From Bin127 sp965203505 (GTDB lineage Bacteria; Chloroflexota; Dehalococcoidia; Lucifugimonadales; Lucifugimonadaceae): a stretch of 64,000 bases of DNA. Shown here piece by piece: positions 25,246-33,304 of the stretch (its first letter is position 1; the number at the start of each line of letters is the position of its first letter). The position numbers and the translations under genes are program-made. The DNA is taken from positions 2,852,001-2,916,000 of the forward strand of contig OZ241880.1 of assembly GCA_965203505.1 (NCBI GenBank), written 5' to 3'. The notes below the pieces were generated by a model. The model had not been told where the DNA came from. It made no database searches and was given only the letters and a program-made list of their open reading frames with translations.

Positions 25246-25344
25246 CGCGATTGAACATCATAAATCGAACCCATCGCGCCCCGTTTCTTGGGAATGCTTG
25301 GAATCACACCAATCGCGGAGCGTTGAAACGCCAAAGATGCGCGT

Positions 25345-26646
25345 TCAAACCAATGCCACGTCTCGCAGTTTGATCACGTTGCCAGATTGCATGACCGTCG
25401 ATGCCTGGTCCAAATCGCGGATGTTTACGGCCGGATCACCATCGAATGCGGCCAGATCGGCAACCTTCCCGGGGCTGATCGATCCCACTTCATCGTCGAC
25501 TCCGAGCGCCTCTGCGGTATCCGATGTCGCCATCCTCAACGCGCTCCAGTTATCCCATCCGAGGTTTTCTACATACGACCAAGCGTTAGCCGCCGAGCGG
25601 TCGTGAGTGCCGTGCGGCATCCCCATGTCCAATCCGTTGATGAAACGGACGCCTTCATCGTGCATGAGGTTTAGTGTTTCGTAGTGGTCATTGTCGGTGA
25701 CGTCCGATGCCGCAACCGACCAGTGGACAGCACGCGGCGGCGCCTCGCCCCTAGCCGATACCTCATGCCCGAGCATCCCATGACCGATTGTCGGATCGAC
25801 CCACTGCCCCTGATCCGCCATTCGTTTCGTTGTGTCGATGTCGAAATCCAACCCCTTCGCCGGGTCTTGAGAGTACCAACGTGCGTGGACGAGGTTATGG
25901 ACGTTTGCTTCCACGCAATTCTTCACACCATCTGCCGACAAACAATGAGCGGCCACCGTGATCCCGGATCGCGCCGCTTCGCGAACTGCCACAGCGAGCG
26001 CCTCGGCGGAATATTGCGGCAATCGAGGGTTGGCTGTAGGGGTGAACATCCCACCGGTTGACATGATTTTGATCGCGTCCGCGCCTAGTCTGACTTGGTT
26101 GCGGACCGCCTTCGCGACATCGTCCACGGTGTCGGCTTGAGTGCCGAAAAACCAGCAGTGTCCCGCGGTGATCGTGATTGGTGTGCCTGTCACCAGAAGG
26201 CGCGGCCCGGGCATGGCACCGTCCTTGATCGCTTGCTTTATCCCAAATGCCACCTCGTTGCGTGAACCGATATCTCGGACCGTCGTCGTGCCAGCTAAAA
26301 CGGCTTTCCGCATCGCGGACACCGCGCGCATCGTCAATCGTTGGATATCGTCACGCTCCTCCAACGCCAGTTTCTGTGCATCCGCCGTTGCGCTGCAATG
26401 CATGTGGCAATGGGCATCAACAAGGCCGGGCATCAACGAAACATCGCCCAAACTCACGACCTCAGAAGTCTCGCTGATGTCCGATGGCAAGTCCAAAAAC
26501 CGCACCACGGCGTCGATCTTGTCGTTGACGATGCGAACCGCGCCGTCGCGAAGCCAACCCGACATATCGGCGTTGGCGACGCGGTCAGCGGTTACGTATT
26601 TGGTTACGCGGGTCAATACGTTACCTGAACCTTCAAGCGCCCTCAA
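25345..26646 (-). CDS. Amidohydrolase (imidazolonepropionase/prolidase-like)
   Basis: A protein of about 430 residues of the amidohydrolase superfamily. LMPGLVDAHCHMHCS carries the H-x-H metal pair, KAVLAGTTTVRDIGSRNEVA follows, DAIKIMSTGGMFTP provides the bridging Lys, TVAAHCLSADG a metal His, and the C-terminal GSISPGKVADLAAFDGDP closes the beta-sandwich. This subgroup includes carnosinase/prolidase-like and imidazolonepropionase-like enzymes. The substrate is not predictable. The start is uncertain: the first TTG at 26646 is given, while a TTG at 26616 (LTRVTKYVTADRV) is also plausible. Confidence 0.85.
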   Translation of the reverse strand: MRALEGSGNVLTRVTKYVTADRVANADMSGWLRDGAVRIVNDKIDAVVRFLDLPSDISETSEVVSLGDVSLMPGLVDAHCHMHCSATADAQKLALEERDDIQRLTMRAVSAMRKAVLAGTTTVRDIGSRNEVAFGIKQAIKDGAMPGPRLLVTGTPITITAGHCWFFGTQADTVDDVAKAVRNQVRLGADAIKIMSTGGMFTPTANPRLPQYSAEALAVAVREAARSGITVAAHCLSADGVKNCVEANVHNLVHARWYSQDPAKGLDFDIDTTKRMADQGQWVDPTIGHGMLGHEVSARGEAPPRAVHWSVAASDVTDNDHYETLNLMHDEGVRFINGLDMGMPHGTHDRSAANAWSYVENLGWDNWSALRMATSDTAEALGVDDEVGSISPGKVADLAAFDGDPAVNIRDLDQASTVMQSGNVIKLRDVALV

Positions 26647-26709
26647 TCGCTGACAGAAGTTTATACATTGCCCCGCAATTGACGCGTGGGTGCTCCGAAT
26701 TGGGAGACA

Positions 26710-27888
26710 TCAATTGCGTGGGCTAACGTTGCCCCGCACAACTCGAAAACTCTGTGCCGAAGCTAGTCTTTGTCGACCAACCAGCGCATCGTCAGTGGCA
26801 GTCAGCAAAGTCTGTTCGTACTGGGAAGCCCGTTCAAGGATGGTGCCGCGGCGGAAACCGTCCATCTCGGACAAAACATCATCGAACGCGATTATCGGAC
26901 CACGACCAGCGAATTCGGTAACGAGCGATGCTTCAGCAAGCCTGAGCGACAACGCAGCGGTACGAGCTTGTCCGCGCGACGCGTATCGACGTGCAGGAGC
27001 GCCGGCTATGTTGATGCCGAAATCATCCAGATGAGGTCCGATCACCATATGTCCAGCGGACTGCTCTTTCCTCTTGGAATCCATGAGCGCGTCATGGATG
27101 TGAGTCCGCAATTCAGAGCCTTCTAGTGTTTCGGATTTCGCCGCCATTGCACTGGAGCCTAGGTTAGGCCGATACGCCAACGCGAGTGTTTCGCCTTCAC
27201 TCAACTCGGTGTGAACCGGCGCAGCCCTCGATTGGAGCAACTGCATAACCTCGCGGCGCGTCTGGATTATCTTGGCGCTCTCATCGCAGAATCTGCCGTC
27301 CCAAAATGCGATCTCTTCTTCGAAGTCGTGCACTTCGAACGTACCTCTCAATAGCGCGTTTCGGCTGGCCCGCACGCGGTTCAGGCGGAGCAACGCTTGA
27401 AGGTACTCGGTATCGAACTGTCCGATGAGAATGTCGAGGTATCTCCTGCGCACCGCCGCCGCGCCGAGGGCAAGATCGAGGTCGCCGGCCTCGAATATCA
27501 CGACGTTCGCTCGACCCACGAACTCGACCGGCGGTACCTTTACTCCGTTTATCCGCCACTCTTTGGACGCGACATTTAAACGGTTGAAATTCTCGGCCGT
27601 GCTCGGCGAAATCTGGAGGTCGAATTGCGTGCGAACCGACTCGGCTCCACTATTGAAAACGCCAAGAGCTTGCACATGTCCACCATTTATAGCGATCGAA
27701 TGGTTGACGATTTCACGGTCATTGCTGGCGCGCAACGATTTGCCGACCGACAGCATGTGGACCGCTTCAAGCAACCCGCTCTTGCCGTGCCCGTTGGCGC
27801 CTGTGAAAACTACGAGCCCCGGTGCAAGGTTGATGTCGGTATCAACGTGGTTGCGGAAACCAGATAATTTCAAACGCGTGAGATGGAT
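26710..27888 (-). CDS. recF: DNA replication and repair protein RecF
   Basis: RecF, an SMC-like ATPase that loads RecA at gaps during recombinational repair. LKLSGFRNHVDTDINLAPG, Walker A VVFTGANGHGKSGLLEAV, QFDLQISPS, then the C-terminal ABC signature YASRGQARTAALSLRLAEAS and Walker B GRGPIIAFDDVLSEMD. The first standard start is TTG at 27873, but that omits the first strand. An ATC at 27888 would give the classical opening M-H-L-T-R-L-K-L-S-G-F-R-N-H, and it has an AGAGGGG ribosome site 6 bases upstream. I therefore place the start there. No dnaA, dnaN or gyrB is adjacent. Confidence 0.88.
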   Translation of the reverse strand: MHLTRLKLSGFRNHVDTDINLAPGLVVFTGANGHGKSGLLEAVHMLSVGKSLRASNDREIVNHSIAINGGHVQALGVFNSGAESVRTQFDLQISPSTAENFNRLNVASKEWRINGVKVPPVEFVGRANVVIFEAGDLDLALGAAAVRRRYLDILIGQFDTEYLQALLRLNRVRASRNALLRGTFEVHDFEEEIAFWDGRFCDESAKIIQTRREVMQLLQSRAAPVHTELSEGETLALAYRPNLGSSAMAAKSETLEGSELRTHIHDALMDSKRKEQSAGHMVIGPHLDDFGINIAGAPARRYASRGQARTAALSLRLAEASLVTEFAGRGPIIAFDDVLSEMDGFRRGTILERASQYEQTLLTATDDALVGRQRLASAQSFRVVRGNVSPRN

Positions 27889-27931
27889 GGCAAACCCCTC
27901 TTCAGGGCCCGATTCAGTAGCTGTTCAATCC

Positions 27932-27959
27932 TTGGACAACCTGTAATGCGTATCATAAT
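27932..27959 (+). promoter_or_regulatory. Candidate promoter of the DUF3179 selenoprotein-apt operon
   Basis: TTGGAC (27932-27937), a 16-bp spacer and CATAAT (27954-27959), about 85 bases before the ATG of the DUF3179 gene, in the intergenic region divergent to recF. Confidence 0.4.
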
Positions 27960-28046
27960 CACAGCAGCCAAAGAACTTGGAGCACACTTGTCATCTTCAA
28001 CATCGCGCGTGGCACATACACAAGCGTAAAGCCACCAACCAACGCC

Positions 28047-29297
28047 ATGCGTGTTATCCCGATATCGCTTTTGATCGTCTTTGCGGCGATTGTTGTGGTC
28101 GCCTGCGGGCAGGCAACAGACGAACCACTTGTTGCGACTTCGGTGTCGACTGAGGTTCCAACCGCAGCTCGGGCACCGGTAAGCACTCCGACTGTTGCCC
28201 CAACAGAGGCGATTCCCACACCGACAACCGAACCCGCGCCCGCGGCCAAAGTTGTCGAACCGACTGCCGCCACAGCCAAGCCTGAATCAGCGGAGCCGCA
28301 GCCAACAGCACCTCCCGAGGCGAAACTGGCCCCCGAGCGCGATCTTGATATCGTTACGCTTCTTCCCCCTGACGCTATACCCGCGATCAACAATCCAATG
28401 TTCTTCTATACCACCGAAGAAGCGGACACGGTGTACAGCGAAGGCGAATATGTTCTCGGTGTTGAGATTGACGGCGACGCTCGGGCTTATTCCGTCCCTC
28501 TTCTCAGCAGTCATGAGATAGTCAACGACACCGTAGGGGGCAGACCGATCGCGGTCACGTGGTGACCGCTCTGCTTTACTGGAATCGGGTATTCCAGAGA
28601 GGTCAATGGACAAACTCTAACCTTCGGCGTGTCGGGCAAACTGACGTTGAACGCGCTGATCATGTTCGACCGCGAAACCGACACCTTGTGGAGCCATTTC
28701 CTGTCCGAAGGAATTGAGGGAGAACTTAAAGGTTTCAAACTCACCAATGTGCCGCTGATTCTCACCACCTGGAGGGAGTGGAAGCAATCGTTCCCTGAAA
28801 CAAAGGCGCTGTTTAAACCAAGTAAGGGGTTCGATCCGTACACCAGTTACTACCTGCGCGGGGATGCGGGAGTAATCGGCGAAACCAACAGAGATGACAG
28901 GATCTACGGCAAGGATTTGGTCCTTGGGGTGGGATTCGATGAGGGCCCAATCGCCTTCCCGCACACTGCACTCCAAGAGCAGGAAGTTATTAACACCGAA
29001 ATCAACGGACAACCGGCAGTCATCTACTACGATTCGCAGAATACGACGGCATTGGTTTACTCCCGCACCGTTGGTGATGAAACTTTGGAATTCTCGGTGT
29101 CCGTTGAGGAAGAACCCGAAGATGTATCTCGAAGGTGGTTGGTTGATGAGGCTTCGGGCACGAAATGGCTGCCGCTCAACGGGCAGGCATGGTCCGGCGA
29201 GTTCCAAGGCACGCGTTTGGATCCACTCCACGGCGTCAATGTATTCTGGTTCGCTTGGAGCGATTTTTACCCCGATACAGAGATCTACGGCCAATGA
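28047..29297 (+). CDS. DUF3179 lipoprotein, probable selenoprotein (UGA at residue 173)
   Basis: One frame of 417 codons, interrupted only by TGA at 28563-28565. Residues 1-20 form a lipoprotein signal (VFAAIVVVAC, lipobox Cys20), followed by a Pro/Thr/Ala-rich linker to about residue 95 and the DUF3179 domain. The family motif is H-E-I-V-N-D-T-V-G-G..V-T-W-C-P-L-C; here it reads VTW-TGA-PLCFTGIGYSREV, so the TGA sits exactly at the first Cys of C-x-x-C. The frame continues GQTLTFGVSGKLTLNALIMF to the normal C-terminus. A hairpin with a 7-bp upper stem (28579-28585 with 28591-28597), loop CGGGT and basal stem GACC/GGTC begins at the TGA, as in bacterial SECIS elements. selD is in the same window. 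The stop overlaps the apt start (ATGA). Molecular function of DUF3179 is unknown; a redox role is inferred from the U-x-x-C motif. Confidence 0.85.
28563..28604 (+). promoter_or_regulatory. Putative bacterial SECIS element in the DUF3179 gene
   Basis: The hairpin starts at the in-frame TGA. The basal stem is GACC (28564-28567) with GGTC (28601-28604); the upper stem is CTGGAAT (28579-28585) with ATTCCAG (28591-28597); the apical loop is CGGGT, with G as its second base. The loop lies 20 bases after the TGA, within the range known for SelB recognition in bacteria. Confidence 0.65.
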
Positions 29298-29830
29298 GCG
29301 TCGATTTGAGAGATTGGATCCGCAACGTTCCGGACCATCCAAAACCTGGAATCCAATTCAAGGACCTGACTCCGATCTTTGCTGATCCCGCGGCTTTTCG
29401 CGCCTCCTTAAACTGGTTCACGGATCAAGTGACGAGGTTCAGGCCGGATGTGATTGCCGCCGTCGATGCCCGGGGCTTCGTCTTCGCATCGCCCGTAGCT
29501 GATCGGCTAGGCATCCCCCTTGCGCTCGTAAGGAAAGGCGGCAAGCTCCCCCCGCCGGTAATCAAAACCCAGTATTCGCTTGAATATGAGGACTTGTCAG
29601 AGATCGAGATGCAGTCCGACGCTCTTTCATCAGGCCAACGCGTCGTGATCGTCGACGATCTATTGGCCACTGGCGGCACAGCCGTCGCGTCTGCTGAACT
29701 TGCAGAGGAACTAGGCGCGCAAGTGGTGGCTCAAATCTTTTTGGTCGAACTCGCGTTTTTGGACGGCCGCGATCTCATTACGAGCCGCGATCCAAACTGC
29801 GAAGTTGTCGCTGACATCGTCTACGAATGA
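29294..29830 (+). CDS. apt: Adenine phosphoribosyltransferase
   Basis: A 178-residue Apt that salvages adenine to AMP using PRPP. It begins MSVDLRDWIRNVPDHPKPGI and carries FKDLTPIFADPAAFRASLNW, AVDARGFVFASPVADRLGIP, RKGGKLPPPVI and the PRPP-binding loop VVIVDDLLATGGTA. The ATG at 29294 overlaps the stop of the DUF3179 gene (ATGA), so translation of apt should depend on ribosomes reaching that stop. This in turn would require UGA readthrough upstream. Its 3' end overlaps that of the convergent membrane protein gene. Confidence 0.95.
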   Translation: MSVDLRDWIRNVPDHPKPGIQFKDLTPIFADPAAFRASLNWFTDQVTRFRPDVIAAVDARGFVFASPVADRLGIPLALVRKGGKLPPPVIKTQYSLEYEDLSEIEMQSDALSSGQRVVIVDDLLATGGTAVASAELAEELGAQVVAQIFLVELAFLDGRDLITSRDPNCEVVADIVYE

Positions 29831-30549
29831 TCGACCGCGAGGCGCACCTCCGTCAATCGAGCGCCTACGTAAAGTCCCGTGAATTCGACCACTGTCAGAA
29901 GCGCGATGAACAACGTCGCCTCCAAAAAGAACCGCTCTGGGAACAGGAGCAACAGGTAGTGGCGAAACGGATCAAGTTGCCATAGGTCGTTCGCGAAGCT
30001 CAACAGATGGAATTGCGTAAAGACCCAACTGAAGTCGATGACTGTTGCGACGAGTAACGCACCGACGACAATCCCCCAGATCAGCGCGCACCAGCGAAGC
30101 CACTTCGACATCGTCGCAAAGAATCGACTACGCCGTATCACAAGCCCGAGCAGCAAGCATGCAGCCAATACGATGCCCGTCCATATTGATGTAGAGGCGA
30201 CGAGGCGCATCAAATCTTTAACGTCGATCATGTGCAAGATCTCCCGTTCGACGAAAAGGTTCACTTGGCCCCGCGACGTGTTGACAGTCACATCGAGCCT
30301 CTCCGCGTCGTTCGCGAAGTAGTTCTTGATCTGATCGGCAACGCTGTCTAGCTCGGACGTCGGCAAGCCAGTACGGTCTGGTATCCCGTTGCGCCACCAG
30401 TTGTAGGTGTAGAGCCAATCAGAATCGGTGACGTAAACAACGTTGATCGCGATCAAGAAAATCGGCAGGCACGCGGAGAATACAATGCCCAATCCAAGCA
30501 CCGCCCAAAAAGAGCCGCCACGTACCCGAAGATCGTTGATTAGCTTCAT
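29821..30549 (-). CDS. TIGR01906/DUF1461 family integral membrane protein
   Basis: A 242-residue protein with four to five membrane segments and a soluble part after the first. The family signature is near the C-terminal third: FHLLSFANDLWQLDP, then HYLLLLFPERFFLEATLFIA. Proteins of this family occur in Gram-positive bacteria and Chloroflexota and have no assigned function. It heads a run of three small membrane protein genes on the minus strand and converges on apt. Confidence 0.75.
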   Translation of the reverse strand: MKLINDLRVRGGSFWAVLGLGIVFSACLPIFLIAINVVYVTDSDWLYTYNWWRNGIPDRTGLPTSELDSVADQIKNYFANDAERLDVTVNTSRGQVNLFVEREILHMIDVKDLMRLVASTSIWTGIVLAACLLLGLVIRRSRFFATMSKWLRWCALIWGIVVGALLVATVIDFSWVFTQFHLLSFANDLWQLDPFRHYLLLLFPERFFLEATLFIALLTVVEFTGLYVGARLTEVRLAVDHS

Positions 30550-30579
30550 TTAACGTGCGTTGAATCCCGTGTTCCCACG

Positions 30580-30954
30580 TCAGCTTGAGAGCGTCGTGTA
30601 AGTGGGAACCGAACCTAAGTTAACCGCGATTTCATTCGCGACTCTAACGTTGTGCTCTTGAGTGAGTTTCTGGTGGTTGACGACATCAATGATGGTTCCA
30701 ATGAAGCATAGGCCAGCGGTGAAAAGATACAGAAAACCCATCCCGATCTGGCCGAGGAAAAACCTCTGGACACCAGCGATTGCGACGAATCCAACCAGAG
30801 TAAGCAACAACACCGTCGTTTCGTCTTTGCGCTGTGATCGATAAGCCATCGCAAAACGTTGCGCATTGTCATCTGAAACGCTGTTGGTGATACCGGCGAT
30901 CGCGGCTTGTTCTCCGGGAGGTATTTCGGGCAAGATGTCCATCACATGAGCCAT
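30580..30954 (-). CDS. TM2-domain membrane protein
   Basis: A 124-residue protein with a TM2 domain. ETTVLLLTLVGFVAIAGVQR forms the first helix, FFLGQIGMGFLYLFTAGLCF the turn and second helix, and GTIIDVVNHQKLTQEHN the conserved D-x-x-x cap. The N-terminal 50 residues are polar. TM2 proteins are of unknown function in bacteria. It is 2 bp downstream of the DUF2752-like gene, so the two are probably translated together. Confidence 0.8.
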   Translation of the reverse strand: MAHVMDILPEIPPGEQAAIAGITNSVSDDNAQRFAMAYRSQRKDETTVLLLTLVGFVAIAGVQRFFLGQIGMGFLYLFTAGLCFIGTIIDVVNHQKLTQEHNVRVANEIAVNLGSVPTYTTLSS

Positions 30955-30956
30955 GA

Positions 30957-31274
30957 TCAGTTGCTCCTACTCCGTTTGATAAGCCGGTATTCGAGCGTGA
31001 CGATTCGCCACGCCAGGATCGCTACGGCTGGGATGCCTAAGATGTGGGTTTCAATCGCTGCCATTACGTCGCCGCGGAAGAGATACGATATCGAGTGGCC
31101 CAAACCATAACCCGGACTCTTCATGTCCCACAAGTAGTACGGCCAGAATATCGTGAAGTGGAAATCAGATTGAGGATCACCGAGGGACAACACAATCAAG
31201 CCGACAACCCATATCCCAGCTTCCCGATCGACGAATCGGGACAACGACGCAAACACTGAAGCCCCCAATCTCAT
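30957..31274 (-). CDS. DUF2752-like membrane protein lacking the usual cysteines
   Basis: A 105-residue protein with two hydrophobic segments. YLWDMKSPGYGLGHSISYLFRGDVMAAI aligns with the DUF2752 motif C-P-x-C-G-x-T-R-x-x..L..G, but both cysteines are replaced (S-P-G-Y-G). The ATG at 31274 is the likely start, since the open frame above it runs antisense to mazG. It is followed by a TM2 protein, a pairing often seen with DUF2752 in other bacteria. Function unknown. Confidence 0.55.
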   Translation of the reverse strand: MRLGASVFASLSRFVDREAGIWVVGLIVLSLGDPQSDFHFTIFWPYYLWDMKSPGYGLGHSISYLFRGDVMAAIETHILGIPAVAILAWRIVTLEYRLIKRSRSN

Positions 31275-31297
31275 ACCTAGAGAATACACGTTTAGCC

Positions 31298-32092
31298 GTG
31301 GCTGACCGACGAAGAATGATTGACATGGATTCAACAAATGAAGTGATCGAAGACGCCGGGAACGCTTTTCAACATCTGGTTGAGACCGTTCGCCGATTGA
31401 GAGATCCTGACGGCTGCCCTTGGGACGAGGAACAAACCCATCTGTCCCTGCGACCAAATCTGTTGGAAGAGGCCTACGAAACCTTAGAGGCGATCGAAAG
31501 CGAGGATGGTGCTGCAATCGAGGAGGAACTCGGTGATCTATTGATCCAGATCGTTTTCCATGCCGACATCGCGCGCAGGAACAGAGATTTCGATGCCAGT
31601 TCCGTCTGCCGCAAAGTCGCCGAAAAACTCATTCGCCGCCACCCGCACGTGTTCGGCGACGCACAGAAGCTGGGTTCAGGCGAAGACGTTATCGACCGAT
31701 GGGAGCAAATCAAGCGCGAGGAGGCGGGCGGAGTGCGTTCAATCGTCGCGTCGGTTCCGAAGTCACTGCCGGCGTTGGCACAGTCATCGGTTCTTCAACG
31801 TCGGGCCAAGCGCGCTGGCCTACGTCTTTCGTCGCGATCAATCGATATCGACGATTTCGCTCAACGCGACACCGACGAGTCGGATGACGAAATCGAGTTA
31901 CGCGCCGGCGAATTCCTTGCCGCTGCCGTTCGGAGGGTTCAGGAGCAAGGTGTCGATCCCGAGACGGCGCTGTTGAGAGTCAATTCGATCCTCCGCGATC
32001 GGGTGTTGCGCGCCGAAGAACTTGCCGAAGGAGTAGCGTTGGCGGAACTACCCGATGACGAGCGGGAACGGATCTGGGAACGCGCTCGTTAA
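31298..32092 (+). CDS. mazG: Nucleoside triphosphate pyrophosphohydrolase MazG
   Basis: A MazG house-cleaning enzyme of about 255-264 residues that hydrolyses NTPs to NMP and pyrophosphate. DPDGCPWDEEQTHLSLRPNL, LLEEAYETLEAIESEDG and IEEELGDLLIQIVFHADIAR give the E-E-x-x-E and E-x-x-D metal-binding residues; HPHVFGD and VIDRWEQIKREE follow. Starts possible in frame are GTG 31298, ATG 31316 and ATG 31325. Its 3' end overlaps the convergent selD by 4 bp. Confidence 0.92.
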   Translation: MADRRRMIDMDSTNEVIEDAGNAFQHLVETVRRLRDPDGCPWDEEQTHLSLRPNLLEEAYETLEAIESEDGAAIEEELGDLLIQIVFHADIARRNRDFDASSVCRKVAEKLIRRHPHVFGDAQKLGSGEDVIDRWEQIKREEAGGVRSIVASVPKSLPALAQSSVLQRRAKRAGLRLSSRSIDIDDFAQRDTDESDDEIELRAGEFLAAAVRRVQEQGVDPETALLRVNSILRDRVLRAEELAEGVALAELPDDERERIWERAR

Positions 32093-33138
32093 CTGCTGAC
32101 TTCAACAGCTTTGCCGTTGAAAGAGGTCACTTCGCCCACCACTGATCCGGAAACCCCGCGGCCTTTCAGGTCGTTCAACAGACCGTCGACTGAATCGCTG
32201 TGAATCGAGATGAGCAAACCTCCAGAAGTCTGAGGGTCGCAAAGAAGCAACCTATCGCTATCTTGAATGCCGTCGCCCCACGTCACCGCGTCGTCGCAAG
32301 ATTCGATGTTACGGTGAGTCCCGCCCGGCGCGATACCTTCCCTAAGAAGTTCGTCTACACCCGGCAAAATCGGGATCGACGATTTGTTCAAACGCCCGGT
32401 AGTGCCGCTCGCCCGCATCATCGTCATTAGGTGACCCACCAATCCGAAACCCGTAACATCGGTCGCCGCGTTCGCCTTTGCCTTGGTCATGGCCTGTGCA
32501 GAGTCGCGATTCAACCGCAACATCGAACTGACCGCGCCATCCAAAACGTCATCCACGGCATTCCCGTTTTTCAACGCGGTAGTCACGATGCCAGTTCCAA
32601 TAAATTTGGTAAGAACCAAAACGTCGCCCGGTTGCGCCGTCGAGTTCTGGACTTGGCGCCCCGGTTCCACAGTGCCTACGACCGAAAGTCCATATTTTGG
32701 CTCATCGTCGTCAACCGTATGCCCGCCTACGATGATCGCACCCGCTTCCGCAACCTTCGCCGCACCTCCTTTGAGAATCTCGGCGAGGATTTCCATCGGC
32801 AAGCTGCGCGGAAATGCTGCGATGTTCAGCGCGGTGATTGGACGTCCGCCAACCGCGTAAACGTCGGAAAGAGCGTTGGCTGCCGCGATCGCACCGTATG
32901 TGAACGGGTCATCGACGATCGGCGCGAAGAAATCGACAGTCAGAACCAAGGCGGCGTGATCATCTAAACGGTAGACGGCAGCGTCATCTCCGTGTTCGAA
33001 ACCGACCAACAAATCTGGGTGCAGGTCGGCTCCATTCATCAGCCCGCCCAAAACCTGGGCGAGTTCGCCTTGGCTAAGCTTTCCCGCTCAACCAGCACAG
33101 CTGGCGAGTTCCGTCAGCCGCGGCACCTTTTCGTTCAT
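32089..33138 (-). CDS. selD: Selenophosphate synthetase, itself a selenoprotein (UGA at residue 17)
   Basis: A 349-residue SelD, which makes selenophosphate from selenide and ATP for selenocysteine and selenouridine synthesis. From the ATG at 33138 the frame reads MNEKVPRLTELASCAG, then TGA at 33090-33088, then AGKLSQGELAQVLGG. The TGA is exactly at the catalytic Cys/Sec position of SelD (C-A-G-U-A-G-K-L). Downstream are EHGDDAAVYRLDDHAALVLT, FTYGAIAAANALSDVYAVGG and DVTGFGLVGHLMTMM, all typical. After the TGA, GCGGG can pair with CTCGC around an upper GCTT/AAGGC stem, a possible SECIS. Calling the gene only from 33051 would lose the active site. selA, selB and selC are not in the window. Confidence 0.93.
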
Positions 33139-33304
33139 ATCTCTAGCGTTCTCCGTTCGTAACCGGGATCCAAGCGATCGCGTCAATTTACCGGTTAATT
33201 TCAATGGTACCGTTGCTATGTTCCTTGACGTTGAAGTGCAGTGGACACAAAATTGAAAACACCACTCTGTGGATGTCCTTCATCCCCTTCTGGATTCCAA
33301 CGCC

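Noticed and set aside
28629..29297. A separate gene starting after the TGA in the DUF3179 locus
   Set aside because: The frame is continuous with 28047-28565, and the segment between the TGA and 28629 already encodes conserved DUF3179 sequence (PLCFTGIGYSREV). A split would cut the domain in two.
31275..31517. N-terminal extension of the DUF2752-like gene
   Set aside because: This part is antisense to the conserved start of mazG and has no hydrophobic or family-like sequence.
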